Source: Geothrix terrae (lineage in GTDB: Bacteria > Acidobacteriota > Holophagae > Holophagales > Holophagaceae). From it: DNA of 64,000 nt. This document shows positions 8,690 through 17,970 of this stretch, in pieces. The notes below the pieces were generated by a model. The model had not been told where the DNA came from. It did not search any database and saw only the letters and a program-made list of their open reading frames with translations. The position numbers and the translations under genes were made by a program. The stretch is from the NCBI RefSeq assembly GCF_022808775.1, contig NZ_JAKZLA010000002.1, positions 62,001 through 126,000 on the forward strand, written 5' to 3'. The first letter of the stretch is position 1. Each line of letters begins with the position of its first letter.

Positions 8690-9568
8690 CTAGTCCGCCT
8701 TGGGTTGCTTCAGGTTGATGCCCAGCTGGCCGGCCTTCTGGAGGGCGATGCGCTCGAGCATGCCGCCGCGGTCCTCGCGGAAGGCGATGTCGCGCTGGCC
8801 CCAGCCCACGGTCGGATAGTCCTTCCTGAGCGGATAGCCTTCCCAGTCCTCGGGGCAGAGGATGCGGGTCATGTCGGGATGGTTCTGGAAGCGGATCCCG
8901 AGCATGTCGTAGATCTCCCGCTCCATCCAGTTGGCGCTGGGGTAGAGCGAGCAGGCGCTCTCCGGCGCGAAGCCCTCGGGCACGAGGATGCGGAGCCGGA
9001 GCCGCTTGCGGCGGCTGATGCTCGTCAGGTGGTAGACCACGCTGCAGGCGAAGTCCTTGGCCGCCGGGTAGTGAGTGGAGGACTGGTCGGCGAGCATCTC
9101 GTACTTCAGGGCCGCCTCGTCGCGGCAGAACGTCAGCGCCTCGTGGATCGCTTCCTTCTTCACCTGGCAGACCAGCTCACCGGCCTGCTCGAAGATCTCC
9201 TCGACCTTGTCGCCCAGGAGCTCCTTCAGCTTCAGGAGGTCGGCGTCCGTCGCCTCCTGGGGAACCGGGGGCTTCATGTCGTTGTCGTCCTTGCGGGGGA
9301 CGGGCCGGACCGGCGGCTTGGGGGCGTCCTTCCCCTCGGCCTCGGCCTTGGCCTTGGCGGTCTCGTAGTCGGCCAGGGTCTTCTGCCACTTGGCCTCGTC
9401 CGCCTCGGCGGCCGCCTTCTGCTCGGCCACGTAGGTACGGTAGCTCGGCAGCGGCACCGTCTTCGGCATGGCGATCTGGCGGTACGGCGCCGCCTTGTAG
9501 TCATACACGTAGGGGCCCGCGGGCACCTCCGCCGCTTCCGGAGTCTGGGGGACGTTCGGTTCCGACAT
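8690..9568 (-). CDS. nuoC: NADH-quinone oxidoreductase subunit C with N-terminal extension
   Basis: 30-kDa-type peripheral subunit of complex I, 292 residues. The NuoC fold occupies the C-terminal ~180 residues and contains SANWMEREIYDMLGI, FQNHPDMTRILCPEDWEG and PLRKDYP. Before it lies an extension of about 105 residues rich in Ala, Lys, Glu and Pro (residues ~45-105 look like a charged helix followed by a Pro-rich linker), which most NuoC proteins lack. ATG 9568 overlaps the nuoB stop (TGATG). The open frame reaches 9787 but that part is nuoB read out of frame. Confidence 0.94.
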   Translation of the reverse strand: MSEPNVPQTPEAAEVPAGPYVYDYKAAPYRQIAMPKTVPLPSYRTYVAEQKAAAEADEAKWQKTLADYETAKAKAEAEGKDAPKPPVRPVPRKDDNDMKPPVPQEATDADLLKLKELLGDKVEEIFEQAGELVCQVKKEAIHEALTFCRDEAALKYEMLADQSSTHYPAAKDFACSVVYHLTSISRRKRLRLRILVPEGFAPESACSLYPSANWMEREIYDMLGIRFQNHPDMTRILCPEDWEGYPLRKDYPTVGWGQRDIAFREDRGGMLERIALQKAGQLGINLKQPKAD

Positions 9569-10077
9569 CAGCCGACCTCCTCGAAGATGTCCTTGTACCG
9601 GTCGGCCAGACTGCTGGTCATGATCTTGTCCTGCAGCTTCAGGAACCCGTAGATGAAGGCCTCGGGACGGGGCGGGCAGCCCGGGATGTAGACGTCCACC
9701 GGGATGACCTTGTCCACGCCCTGGATCGTGTGGTACGAGTCGAAGGGCCCGCCGGCGGTGGCGCAGGAGCCCATGGCCATCACCCACTTCGGTTCAGGCA
9801 TCTGGTCGTAGAGCGTCTTGATGACCGGCGCCATCTTGTAGGTCACCGTGCCCGCGATGATCATCAGGTCGGCCTGGCGCGGGCTGGCGCGGAAGATCCC
9901 GGCGCCGAAGCGGTCGAAGTCGAAGCGGCTGGCGCCCGCGGCCATCATCTCGATGGCGCAGCAGGCCAGGCCGAACGTCACCGGCCACACGCTGGTGGCG
10001 CGGGACCAGTTCATGACCTTCTCGACCTTGGTGGTGATCAGGATGTGCTCAAGGGCGGTGGGTTGGTTCATTCCCAT
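9568..10077 (-). CDS. nuoB: NADH-quinone oxidoreductase subunit B, [4Fe-4S] cluster N2
   Basis: Carries cluster N2, the last iron-sulfur cluster before quinone; 169 residues. The tandem cysteines in [13 protein letters not shown], the cysteine in [14 protein letters not shown] and that in [15 protein letters not shown] are the four cluster ligands. ATG 10077 has GGGAG seven bases upstream and is preferred; ATG 10071 would overlap the nuoA stop as ATGA and gives a protein two residues shorter. The gene sits between nuoA and nuoC. Confidence 0.97.
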   Translation of the reverse strand: MGMNQPTALEHILITTKVEKVMNWSRATSVWPVTFGLACCAIEMMAAGASRFDFDRFGAGIFRASPRQADLMIIAGTVTYKMAPVIKTLYDQMPEPKWVMAMGSCATAGGPFDSYHTIQGVDKVIPVDVYIPGCPPRPEAFIYGFLKLQDKIMTSSLADRYKDIFEEVG

Positions 10078-10421
10078 GTCAGGGCTCCCTTGGACCAGAT
10101 GTAGCCGTAGCCGAACAGCAGCAGGAACAGGAACAGGCCCAGCTCGATGAAGCCGAAGACGGCCAGTTCCTTCATCTGAATGGCCCACGGCATCAAAAAG
10201 ACGGTTTCCACGTCGAACACCAGGAACATCACCGCCACCAGGTAGTAGCGGACCGAGAACTTCTCCCGCGCGCCGCTGGTGGTGACGATACCGCATTCAT
10301 AAGTTGAATACTTCGCGGCACTTGGCCAACTCGGGCGCAAGAGCCGTGACAGATTCAGGATGATGATCGGCAGGGCCACTGCTACCAGGATCAGCAGCAG
10401 GATGGACGCGTACCCACGCAT
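10068..10421 (-). CDS. nuoA: NADH-quinone oxidoreductase subunit A
   Basis: Three-helix membrane subunit of complex I, first gene of the operon, 117 residues. Helix 1 is [20 protein letters not shown]; the loop carries the NuoA signature [20 protein letters not shown] with the conserved Cys; helices 2 and 3 follow. ATG 10421 is chosen because GGAGG stands four bases upstream; an in-frame ATG at 10442 overlaps the predicted -10 box and is unlikely. It overlaps nuoB by 10 bases. Confidence 0.96.
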   Translation of the reverse strand: MRGYASILLLILVAVALPIIILNLSRLLRPSWPSAAKYSTYECGIVTTSGAREKFSVRYYLVAVMFLVFDVETVFLMPWAIQMKELAVFGFIELGLFLFLLLFGYGYIWSKGALTWE

Positions 10422-10440
10422 GGAGCCTCCAGGACCAGTC

Positions 10441-10470
10441 ATTGTGCGGCGCAGGTACGGCGCAGGTCAA
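10441..10470 (-). promoter_or_regulatory. Predicted promoter of the nuo operon
   Basis: On the minus strand, TTGACC (10470-10465) and CACAAT (10446-10441) are separated by 18 bases, a good match to a housekeeping promoter. Transcription would start about 10-15 bases before the nuoA ribosome site. No other convincing promoter is seen inside the tightly packed nuo genes. Confidence 0.5.
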
Positions 10471-10555
10471 CGATCGAAGCCAACCGGTGCGTCCTTTGTG
10501 ATCCAGGTCCGATTCCGCGCATCCGGGCGGGCACGCCTTCCAGTAGGATGATTCC

Positions 10556-12187
10556 ATGACTTTTCCCAATCCCCCGGAGCCCGCGGATAGTGTCGAGACT
10601 GGCGATCCTGGCCTGACTGGCTTCCGGCCGGCCCGGGAGTTGTACCCCACCCTGGACCTGACCCGGGAGCTGGTGGAGTTCGCCCTGTTCCAGGCTATCC
10701 CGCTCGACCTGATGCTCAAGCACCACTTCGTGCCGGTGCAGGAGCGGGAGGGCGTGCTGTGGCTGGCCATGGCCGACCCCCTGGATATTCCCACCCAGGA
10801 CCTCCTGCGCCAGCAGCTCAAGCGGCCCCTCCGCTTCGCCGGCGCCCCCCTGGCCCAGATCCAGGAGGTGCTGAAGAAGTCCGAGAGCGGCCAGAAGGTC
10901 ATGGACGAGGCCGGCGAGGCCCTCAAGATCCAGGTGCTCCACGAAGAGGATCTGGATGAGGAGGTGCTCGACCTCGAGCGCCTGACCGACAAGGACGAGG
11001 CCCCCATCGTCCGCCTCGTGGACACCACCGTCTTCAACGCCCTCCAGCGCCGCGCCTCCGACATCCACCTCGAGACCACCGCCACCGGCTTCCAGATCAA
11101 GTACCGCATCGACGGCAGCCTGTACCCGGCCGCCGAGCCCATCGACCGGCGCTTCGCCTCGCCCATCATCAGCCGCATCAAGGTCATGTCCGAGCTGGAC
11201 ATCGCCGAGAAGCGCAAGCCGCAGGACGGCCGCTTCAAGCTCAAGGTGCGCGGCCGGGCCATCGACTTCCGCGTGAGCATCATGCCCACCATCCACGGCG
11301 AGGACGCGGTGATCCGCATCCTCGACAAGGAGAACCTCACCGAGGAATTCCAGGCCCTCTCGCTCGAGATCCTGGGCTTCTCCGAGCACGAGCTGAAGCG
11401 CCTGCGCCGCTTCTCCCGCGAGCCCTACGGCATGTTCCTGGTGACGGGCCCCACGGGATCGGGCAAGACCACCACCCTCTACGCTGTGCTGAGCGAGATC
11501 AAGGCCCCCGAGGACAAGATCATCACCATCGAAGATCCCGTCGAATACCAGCTCGAGGGCGTCACCCAGATCCCCGTGAACGAGAAGAAGGGCCTCACCT
11601 TCGCCCTGGGTCTCCGCTCCATCCTCCGCCACGACCCCGACAAGATCCTCGTGGGCGAGATCCGCGATCCCGAGACGGCGCAGATCGCCATCCAGTCCGC
11701 CCTCACGGGCCACCTGGTCTTCACCACCGTCCACGCTAACAACGTGCTGGACGTCATCGGCCGCTTCCAGCACATGGGCGTCGAGGTCTACAACTTCGTG
11801 TCGTCCCTGAATTGCATCCTCGCCCAGCGCCTCATCCGCGTGCTCTGCCCCAAGTGCAAGCGCCCCGCCCCGCTCCCCACCCCCCAGGAGCTGGAGGAGA
11901 ACGGCGTGGACGAAGCCTGGCTGCGGAGCGCCACCCTCTTCGACCGCGTGGGCTGCGTGGATTGCCACGGCACGGGCTTCCGGGGCCGGCAGGCCATCAT
12001 CGAGTTCATGGGCCTCAACGACGAGATCCGCGAGCTGCTCATCCAGCGGGCGCCGACCCGCGAAGTGAAGGCCGCCGCGCGCCGGGGCGGCATGCAGTTC
12101 CTCCGGGAGAGCGCCATCGAGAAGGTGCGGCTGGGCATCACCACCTTCGCCGAGATCAACAAAGTCACGTTCCGCGACGGGGCGTGA
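10556..12187 (+). CDS. GspE/PilB-family secretion ATPase
   Basis: Hexameric ATPase of type II secretion or type IV pilus machines, 543 residues. N-terminal T2SSE-like domain to ~residue 130; Walker A GPTGSGKTTTLY near residue 298; Asp and His boxes; Walker B KILVGEIRDPETAQ near 360; and a tetracysteine zinc site (CPKCKR and CVDCHGTG, residues ~435-480). No inner-membrane GspF or other secretion gene is adjacent, so the machine it serves is unknown; a separate pilB lies at 28242-30074. The N-terminus lacks the tandem MshEN motifs seen in that PilB. It ends with no gap against the convergent FUSC gene. GspE is the likelier identity. Confidence 0.85.
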   Translation: MTFPNPPEPADSVETGDPGLTGFRPARELYPTLDLTRELVEFALFQAIPLDLMLKHHFVPVQEREGVLWLAMADPLDIPTQDLLRQQLKRPLRFAGAPLAQIQEVLKKSESGQKVMDEAGEALKIQVLHEEDLDEEVLDLERLTDKDEAPIVRLVDTTVFNALQRRASDIHLETTATGFQIKYRIDGSLYPAAEPIDRRFASPIISRIKVMSELDIAEKRKPQDGRFKLKVRGRAIDFRVSIMPTIHGEDAVIRILDKENLTEEFQALSLEILGFSEHELKRLRRFSREPYGMFLVTGPTGSGKTTTLYAVLSEIKAPEDKIITIEDPVEYQLEGVTQIPVNEKKGLTFALGLRSILRHDPDKILVGEIRDPETAQIAIQSALTGHLVFTTVHANNVLDVIGRFQHMGVEVYNFVSSLNCILAQRLIRVLCPKCKRPAPLPTPQELEENGVDEAWLRSATLFDRVGCVDCHGTGFRGRQAIIEFMGLNDEIRELLIQRAPTREVKAAARRGGMQFLRESAIEKVRLGITTFAEINKVTFRDGA

Positions 12188-14104
12188 TCAGACGCTAGGC
12201 CGTCCGAAGGTCAACAATTCCCCAGAGGTCTCCAGGCCATCCGCGAGGTCGAGCAGCACCTGCCTTAGGGGGGTGTCCGGGGTGGCGCCGGCCAGGCGCC
12301 GCATCTCCCCGGCGGTGCCGCGGGGGTCCTCCACCAGCCGCCGCAGGGCGCCGAAGGCCGCCGCCTTGGTGGGCCCGCCTGCGGCCTCCGGGAGCTCATG
12401 CAGCGCTTCGATGGCGTGTCCCAGGCTCAGCACCGCCAGCATCCCCTTGGGCCAGCGCCACCCCATGTCCTTGGCGCGGCCCAGGTGGAGCGAGAGCCTC
12501 AGGATCTGCCGCGCGCCACGGGCGCGCCAGTCGCCGGTGGCGTCCCCGGGGCCGGGCTCCACCATCCGAAGCAGGTCCCGGCGGATGACACCCACGGCTT
12601 CCTCCGCCTGTTTCACGGAGCTCCGCGGCATCAGGATGTAGCCGCCGGCCACCAGGCAGGCCGCGGTGGCCAGGGCGGCCGAGCCGCCGACGATGTCCAG
12701 GGGGCTGACGGTCGCCGTGGCGCCGGCCTGGCTGGCCAGCAGGAAGCACATGTTGAAGTCCACACCCGCGATGGCCGTGCGGGGGTGGGCCCGCAGGAAG
12801 CCGCCCACCAGCAGGAAGGGCGCCAGGGTCCACCACAGCGCCGGGGGCGAGGGGAAGGCCGGCTGCAGCAGGAGGCGGTAGAGGGCCGCCACGAAGGCAC
12901 CGGCCACCACGCCGGTCAGCAGCTTCGGCGCGACGCGCTGGGGCAGCGCCATGGACCCCAGCACCAGGGGGAAGATGCAAAGGCCCATCGCGGCCTGGAC
13001 CACCAGGAGAGATCCGGTCCCGTGGGCCAGGGCCGCGGCCAGGAAGGCGGCGGCCCCGGAGGCCAGGGCCGTGCGCCCGGCCTGGGGCCATTCCCGGTGC
13101 GGCGCCAGGACGGCCAGCTCCCGCTGGAAGGGGAGGGCCTTGGAGGGCCCCAAGGGCCGGGCCAGCGCCGCGTTGGCCTCGAGGAGGCGGGTCAGGGCGC
13201 TGGACAGGCGCTCGCCTCCGGTCTCCGGGCTGGCCTCGGAATCGGCCTGGGAAGGGATGGGAGAGGGTTCCTCCGGCGGCGCATCCGACGCCGAGCGCAG
13301 GCGCCCCGCCACGGATGCCAGACGGGAAGCCAGTCCCTCCGTCCAGCCGGCCGGCGCGTCTTCGTGGGGCCGGAGCGCCACCGCGGCGCTCATGACGCCC
13401 AGCGTGCCCACCACCAGCGAATCCACGTCATGCAGCCGCCGGTAGCCCTCGAAGGAACCCGCCAGGGTCAGGCGGGCGGAGGCCTCCACCTCGCTGATCT
13501 CCGCGAGGATGCGGCGCTTCTCGGCGCCCATGGCGGGGGCCCCGTGGCGCAGCACGTCCGCGGCGTAGGCCACGGCGTCCGCCGCCAGGTGCCGGATCTG
13601 CAGGAAGAAGGCCTGGGCCGGCGACTTGGGAGTGGCCAGCCCCGTGATGACCGTGGCCACCAGCACACCGATGAGGGTGCACTCCACCCGCGCCGTGGCG
13701 AATTCCAGGGAGGCCCTCGGCGCCAGCACGGACGGGACGACGACGATGGCGGCGGTGATCCCCGCCAGCAGCGCCCCGTAGCCATGCACGCCCCGCAGGA
13801 CGTGCGTGAGGCCGCCGTTGAGGGCCACCCACAGGCCCAGCAGGAGGAACTGGACGTAGGGGGGCGCGGGCACGTGGAGCAGCGCGAAGCCCACGGCCGC
13901 CCCCAGCAGGGTGCCCACCACGCGGAAGAGGGCCCGCTCCAGGAGCACCCCGCGCGAGGCCTGGGCCACCACCCACACCGGCATCGCCGCCCAGTAGGCG
14001 TTCTGCACGTGCACCAGGGTGGCGATGGCGAAGGCCACCCAGGCGGAGAGGGCCAGCACCAGCCCCCGCGACGCCACCGCGCGGTCAAGGAAGGGAACCC
14101 TCAC
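12188..14104 (-). CDS. FUSC-family (aromatic acid exporter-like) membrane protein
   Basis: Inner-membrane protein of the FUSC/YccS/AaeB group, which contains exporters of aromatic carboxylic acids and fusaric acid; 638 residues. It has two hydrophobic bundles (residues ~15-160 and ~345-510), each followed by a soluble helical part, the usual duplicated plan. The N-terminal bundle has the family pattern ARG/RGVLLERALFRVVGTLLG. The start is GTG 14104, which overlaps the stop of the preceding ABC exporter as GTGA, so the two are probably co-translated. Substrate cannot be read from sequence. The 3' end abuts the convergent GspE-type gene with no spacer. Confidence 0.8.
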   Translation of the reverse strand: MRVPFLDRAVASRGLVLALSAWVAFAIATLVHVQNAYWAAMPVWVVAQASRGVLLERALFRVVGTLLGAAVGFALLHVPAPPYVQFLLLGLWVALNGGLTHVLRGVHGYGALLAGITAAIVVVPSVLAPRASLEFATARVECTLIGVLVATVITGLATPKSPAQAFFLQIRHLAADAVAYAADVLRHGAPAMGAEKRRILAEISEVEASARLTLAGSFEGYRRLHDVDSLVVGTLGVMSAAVALRPHEDAPAGWTEGLASRLASVAGRLRSASDAPPEEPSPIPSQADSEASPETGGERLSSALTRLLEANAALARPLGPSKALPFQRELAVLAPHREWPQAGRTALASGAAAFLAAALAHGTGSLLVVQAAMGLCIFPLVLGSMALPQRVAPKLLTGVVAGAFVAALYRLLLQPAFPSPPALWWTLAPFLLVGGFLRAHPRTAIAGVDFNMCFLLASQAGATATVSPLDIVGGSAALATAACLVAGGYILMPRSSVKQAEEAVGVIRRDLLRMVEPGPGDATGDWRARGARQILRLSLHLGRAKDMGWRWPKGMLAVLSLGHAIEALHELPEAAGGPTKAAAFGALRRLVEDPRGTAGEMRRLAGATPDTPLRQVLLDLADGLETSGELLTFGRPSV

Positions 14105-15855
14105 AGGGTTCCCTTCACCAGCTCCCGCTCCAGGCTCTGCAGCCGCTTGAGACGCGCGAAGAGGCCCGACTGGGTGGCCAGGGCCTCGGGCGTGTCCAGC
14201 TGGACCGCCCGGCCCTCCTCCAGCACCAGCACCCGGGCGCAGGTCTCCGCCACGAACACCCGGTGCGTGGCCAGCACCAGCGTGGACTTGCCGAGGAAGG
14301 CGCGGAGGTTCTCGAGGATGCGGCTCTCGGTCTCCGCGTCCACCGCCGACAGGGCGTCATCCAGGAGGAGCAGGCGGGGGCGGCGCAGGAGGGCGCGGGC
14401 CAGGGCCGTCCGCTGGCGCTCGCCGCCGCTGAGGGCCACGCCCCGTTCGCCCACCACCGTGTCCAGCCCTTGGGGCAGACGGTGGATCAGGTCGTCCATG
14501 GCCACGACCCGGGCGATCTCCCAGATCTCCTCCTCGGTGGCCTCGGGGCGGCCCATGGCCAGGTTCGTGCGCAGCGTGTCCGAGAAGAGGAAGGCCTCCT
14601 GGGGCACCCAGCCCAGGCCGGCCCAGTGGCGGCGAAGGGTGGTATCCGACAGAGGCTCCCCGTCCACCAGCAGGCGCCCCGCCTGAGGCGCGCGCAGACC
14701 CGCCAGCACCTGCAGCAGCAGCGTCTTGCCCGAGCCGATGCCGCCCACCACGGCCAGGCTGTCGCCCGGCGCCAGGGTGAGGTCCAGGGGGCCCAGGCCG
14801 CGGCCGGTCTCGAAGCGGTGGCTCGCGCCATCCAGGACCAGCGCGGCGGGAACCTCCGGCAGCGCGACGGCCTCGGCGGGCGGTAGGGACGTCTCCGGGC
14901 TGCGCAGCAGCTGGTCCAGCCGCTCCTGCCCGGCCTTGGCCCGCTGGAACAGGTTCGCGGACCAGCCCAGGCTCATCATCGGCCAGGCCAGGGCCACCAG
15001 GAAGCCCGTGAAGGCGGTGAGGTCGCCCAGGTTGAGGACGCCCCGCACCACCAGGCTGCCGCCGTAGGACACCAGCACCAGGGCCGACACGCCGCTGATG
15101 AAGGCGGACAGGGGCGCGTAGGCGCTGAAGATCACCGACTGCTTCATGCTGAGGGAGGCGTGGCGGCGGCTGAGGTCGCTGAACTGGGCCACCCGGATCC
15201 GCTCCAGGCCGAAGGCTTGCACCACGCGCTCGCCGCTGATGGTCTCGTGGCTGTGGGTGGTGAGGGCCGAGAAGGCCAGCTGCAGCTTCTGCTGCACCAC
15301 ATGGCTCCACTTCCCGATGACGTAGTAGCCCATGGCCAGGAAGGAGAAGGGCAGCATGACGGCGACGGTGAGCTTCCAGCTCGTGCTGAACATCAGGCCC
15401 AGCGTCACCGGCAGGATGGAGAGCACCTGGAGGAAGCTCATGAGCCCCGGCCCCGTGGCCATGCGGACCGTGCCCACGTCGTCGCCCAGCCGGGACATGA
15501 GGTCACCCACCCGCTGCCGCTCGTAGAAGGCGAAGGGGCGGGAGAGCAGGAAGGTGTAGAGGGACTCGCGCTGCTCCCGCTCCACGTCGCGGCTGAGGCC
15601 GATGAGGGTGTTGCGCATGAGGTAGCGGCCGATGCCGGCCGCCGCCGTGAAGGCCAGCATCCACGCGAGGAAGACCCGCGAGCCGTGCCAGTCCTGGCGC
15701 TCCAGGGCGTGCACTGCCCGGCCGGACCAGTAGGGCACCACGGAGGCGGCCACGCTGCACCAGACCGTAGCCGCCAGGCCCCAGTACAGGGTTCGCCGAT
15801 GGCGGTCCATCAGCGGCCACCACCAGAACAGCTTGGACTCCGAAAGATCCGCCAC
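14101..15855 (-). CDS. ABC exporter half-transporter, MdlA/YheI-like
   Basis: Fused membrane and ATPase domains of a type IV (B-family) ABC exporter, 584 residues. Six helices fill residues ~20-310; the ATPase has Walker A GGIGSGKTLL near 371, signature LSGGERQR near 476 and Walker B LLLLDDALSAVD near 497. The residue after Walker B is Asp instead of the catalytic Glu, as in the degenerate half of heterodimeric exporters such as MdlA. No second half-transporter is present. GTG 15855 is chosen because GGAGG lies four bases upstream; ATG 15888 and ATG 15810 are alternatives. Overlaps the FUSC gene by four bases. Confidence 0.85.
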   Translation of the reverse strand: MADLSESKLFWWWPLMDRHRRTLYWGLAATVWCSVAASVVPYWSGRAVHALERQDWHGSRVFLAWMLAFTAAAGIGRYLMRNTLIGLSRDVEREQRESLYTFLLSRPFAFYERQRVGDLMSRLGDDVGTVRMATGPGLMSFLQVLSILPVTLGLMFSTSWKLTVAVMLPFSFLAMGYYVIGKWSHVVQQKLQLAFSALTTHSHETISGERVVQAFGLERIRVAQFSDLSRRHASLSMKQSVIFSAYAPLSAFISGVSALVLVSYGGSLVVRGVLNLGDLTAFTGFLVALAWPMMSLGWSANLFQRAKAGQERLDQLLRSPETSLPPAEAVALPEVPAALVLDGASHRFETGRGLGPLDLTLAPGDSLAVVGGIGSGKTLLLQVLAGLRAPQAGRLLVDGEPLSDTTLRRHWAGLGWVPQEAFLFSDTLRTNLAMGRPEATEEEIWEIARVVAMDDLIHRLPQGLDTVVGERGVALSGGERQRTALARALLRRPRLLLLDDALSAVDAETESRILENLRAFLGKSTLVLATHRVFVAETCARVLVLEEGRAVQLDTPEALATQSGLFARLKRLQSLERELVKGTL

Positions 15856-15964
15856 GAGGCCTCCGCCAATCAGAGTAGCAACAGCCATCGCCCGGTGGAG
15901 TCCACCCTTGGCAGAGCCCCGGGCACCCGGGCATGCTGAGAGGAAACTTCCTCGAGCCCCAGCC

Positions 15965-17326
15965 ATGCGGAATCGCCTTGCCGCCCTGACCTTGGTCTTC
16001 CTCTCCACCCTCGCTCCAGCTTGGAGCCAGATGGTCGAGGAGTCCCTGCCCCGGGATCCCGGGCCCCTGGATTTCATCCGCGGCGACAGCTACGAGCAGT
16101 GGATCCTCCAGTCCCTGGCCGGCGACGCGCTCGTGGGCCTGGGGTCTGAGGGACAGGCCGTGCCCAGGCTGGCCGCCTCCTGGAAGATCCAGAGGGATGG
16201 GCTCATCACCTTCACCCTGCGCGACGACGCGCGGTTCACCGATGGCAGCCTGGTGACGCCCGAGGACGTGCTCTGGACCTTCTCCGAGATCCGGCGCGAC
16301 GCCTCCGCCAGCGCCACCAAGCGGGCGATTCTCGACGGCGCGGTGACCGGACAGCAGGACGGCCGGATCTGGATCCGCTCACCCAAGCCCCCTGGTCGCC
16401 TGCTGCTGGAGCTGGCCCGGGTGCCTGTGGCCCAGAAGGGCCATCCGGAGCGCGGCTCCGGTCCCTTCCGCTTCCAGAAAGATCCCGCGGCATGGACCTT
16501 CTACCGCCGGGAGCACTTCCTGAAGCCGCGCATCGACGGCATCCGATTCCGCCTGCTGCCCGACCCTGCTGGCGTGCTCCAGGCCCTGCAGAAAGGCTGG
16601 CTCACCATCGGCGCCCCGCCGGCCCGGCCCCTGCCGCCGCCCACCTCCCACCGCGTGGTGGTCCAGCCCATGAACGCCCAGCTGGTGGTCTGGAGCCGCG
16701 CCGGAACGGGGCCCCTGCAGCTCCTGGAGCGCTGGCGCCAGGACGCCTTCCCGCCCGGCCTGCTGGGACAGAACGCCCGGCCCAGCCGCGGCCTGTGGCC
16801 CGAGAGCCTGGGCTTCGACCCCCAGGCCATCGACAGTCCGACCGATCCGCCCAAGCCGCCGGGCCGGCTGAAGCTGCTCTATGCCGCGGGCGAGGCGTCC
16901 ACCGAGAACCTGCTGCTGGCGCTGCGGGACCGGGCCCGGAAGGACGGCTTCGACCTCCAGCTGATGCCCCTGGAGCAGGCGATCCTGGTGGACCGGCTCC
17001 GCAAGGGCGAGTTCGAACTGGCCTGCTCCGTGGTGGTCTTCGAGCCGCATCCATGGGCCGTCCTGGAGTACCTCGAACCCAAGGGCCCCATGAACGTCAC
17101 CGGCTGGTCCGACCCCCAGGTCGCCTCGCTGGCCGCCGGACTCCGGCAGGCGGGCGATCTCGGCTGGCGCGAGCTCCAGGGCGTCTGGGCCAAGCATCCG
17201 GCGGCGCTGCCCATCCTCGACTTCCAGAGCGTGGTCTGGGTGGACAAGCGCCTCTCCGTGACGCCCAGCCCCCTGGGCCTGTACCTGGCCACGCCGGGGG
17301 CCGCGGGTTGGCGCTGGAACCGGTGA
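15965..17326 (+). CDS. Extracellular solute-binding protein, family 5 (peptide/nickel type)
   Basis: Probable periplasmic binding protein of a peptide-type ABC importer, 453 residues, slightly shorter than the usual 500-540. A signal peptide is clear (RLAALTLVFLSTLAPAWS). The family fold is seen in LAASWKIQRDGLITFTLRDD and FTDGSLVTPEDVLWTFSEI, close to the SBP_bac_5 signature. The usual long middle domain looks reduced. The stop overlaps the GTG of the following permease (GTGA), so the genes form one translational unit. Divergent from the ABC exporter with a 109-base spacer. Ligand unknown. Confidence 0.8.
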   Translation: MRNRLAALTLVFLSTLAPAWSQMVEESLPRDPGPLDFIRGDSYEQWILQSLAGDALVGLGSEGQAVPRLAASWKIQRDGLITFTLRDDARFTDGSLVTPEDVLWTFSEIRRDASASATKRAILDGAVTGQQDGRIWIRSPKPPGRLLLELARVPVAQKGHPERGSGPFRFQKDPAAWTFYRREHFLKPRIDGIRFRLLPDPAGVLQALQKGWLTIGAPPARPLPPPTSHRVVVQPMNAQLVVWSRAGTGPLQLLERWRQDAFPPGLLGQNARPSRGLWPESLGFDPQAIDSPTDPPKPPGRLKLLYAAGEASTENLLLALRDRARKDGFDLQLMPLEQAILVDRLRKGEFELACSVVVFEPHPWAVLEYLEPKGPMNVTGWSDPQVASLAAGLRQAGDLGWRELQGVWAKHPAALPILDFQSVVWVDKRLSVTPSPLGLYLATPGAAGWRWNR

Positions 17327-17970
17327 GGCGGGACAGCCTGCAGGGCGCGGCCGTCTGGGGTCTCGCCCTGACCCTGGCCTGGAGCCTGCCCGGCGCCCTG
17401 TGGCGGCCGGTTCCGCCCCCGCCCTTCCCGGCCCACGCCCTGCTTCCCGCGGCTCTCGCCCTGGGCGCCCTGGCCATCGCAGCGCCGCTGCTGGCCTGGC
17501 TCGGCGGGCCCACCCTGGCGACCCGGAGCTCCCTGGCCCTGCTGGAAGCCCCACCCGACCTGCTCTGGGCCGGCACCTTGCTCGCCCTTTGGCCCGCGGC
17601 CTGGGGCCCGCCGGGCCAGGGCGGCTGGCTCTCGGCCTTCCTCCTGGCCGCCCTCCCCGGCGAGGTCCGGTGGCTGGCGACGGCGCTTCCAGGCGAGGTG
17701 CCCTTCCCCACCGCCTGGGGCCGCGCGGTGACGCTCCGGGCCCGGCGGCTGGCCCTGGCCCGTCTTTCGGGCTGCTGGCTGGCAGCCCGCCTTCCGGTCT
17801 GGCTCACGGCCTCGCTTGTCCTGGAACGGATGCTGGGCGTGCCGGGCCTCGGCATGGATTGGATGGACCGCGTGGCCGGGCGGGATCGCGCCGGACTCTC
17901 GGCCTGGGTGGTGGCGCTGGCCCTGCTCTGGCTGTCATCCCGGCGGATGGACCCGGAGACCGCGCCGTGA
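17323..17970 (+). CDS. Short DppB/OppB-like ABC permease
   Basis: Membrane subunit of a peptide-type importer, 215 residues against about 300-340 for typical DppB. Starts at GTG 17323 overlapping the binding-protein stop. It keeps a permease-like cytoplasmic coupling loop (RARRLALARLSGCWLAARL, near residue 135) and the C-terminal signature LVLERMLGVPGLGMDWMDR. The long periplasmic segment after the first helix is missing. The family is inferred from these signatures and from position between a family-5 binding protein and a DppC-like gene; overlaps the next gene by GTGA. Confidence 0.65.
   Translation: MRRDSLQGAAVWGLALTLAWSLPGALWRPVPPPPFPAHALLPAALALGALAIAAPLLAWLGGPTLATRSSLALLEAPPDLLWAGTLLALWPAAWGPPGQGGWLSAFLLAALPGEVRWLATALPGEVPFPTAWGRAVTLRARRLALARLSGCWLAARLPVWLTASLVLERMLGVPGLGMDWMDRVAGRDRAGLSAWVVALALLWLSSRRMDPETAP

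Noticed and set aside
10439-11968. Minus-strand open frames opposite the GspE-type gene
   Set aside because: No family features; they cover the predicted nuo promoter.
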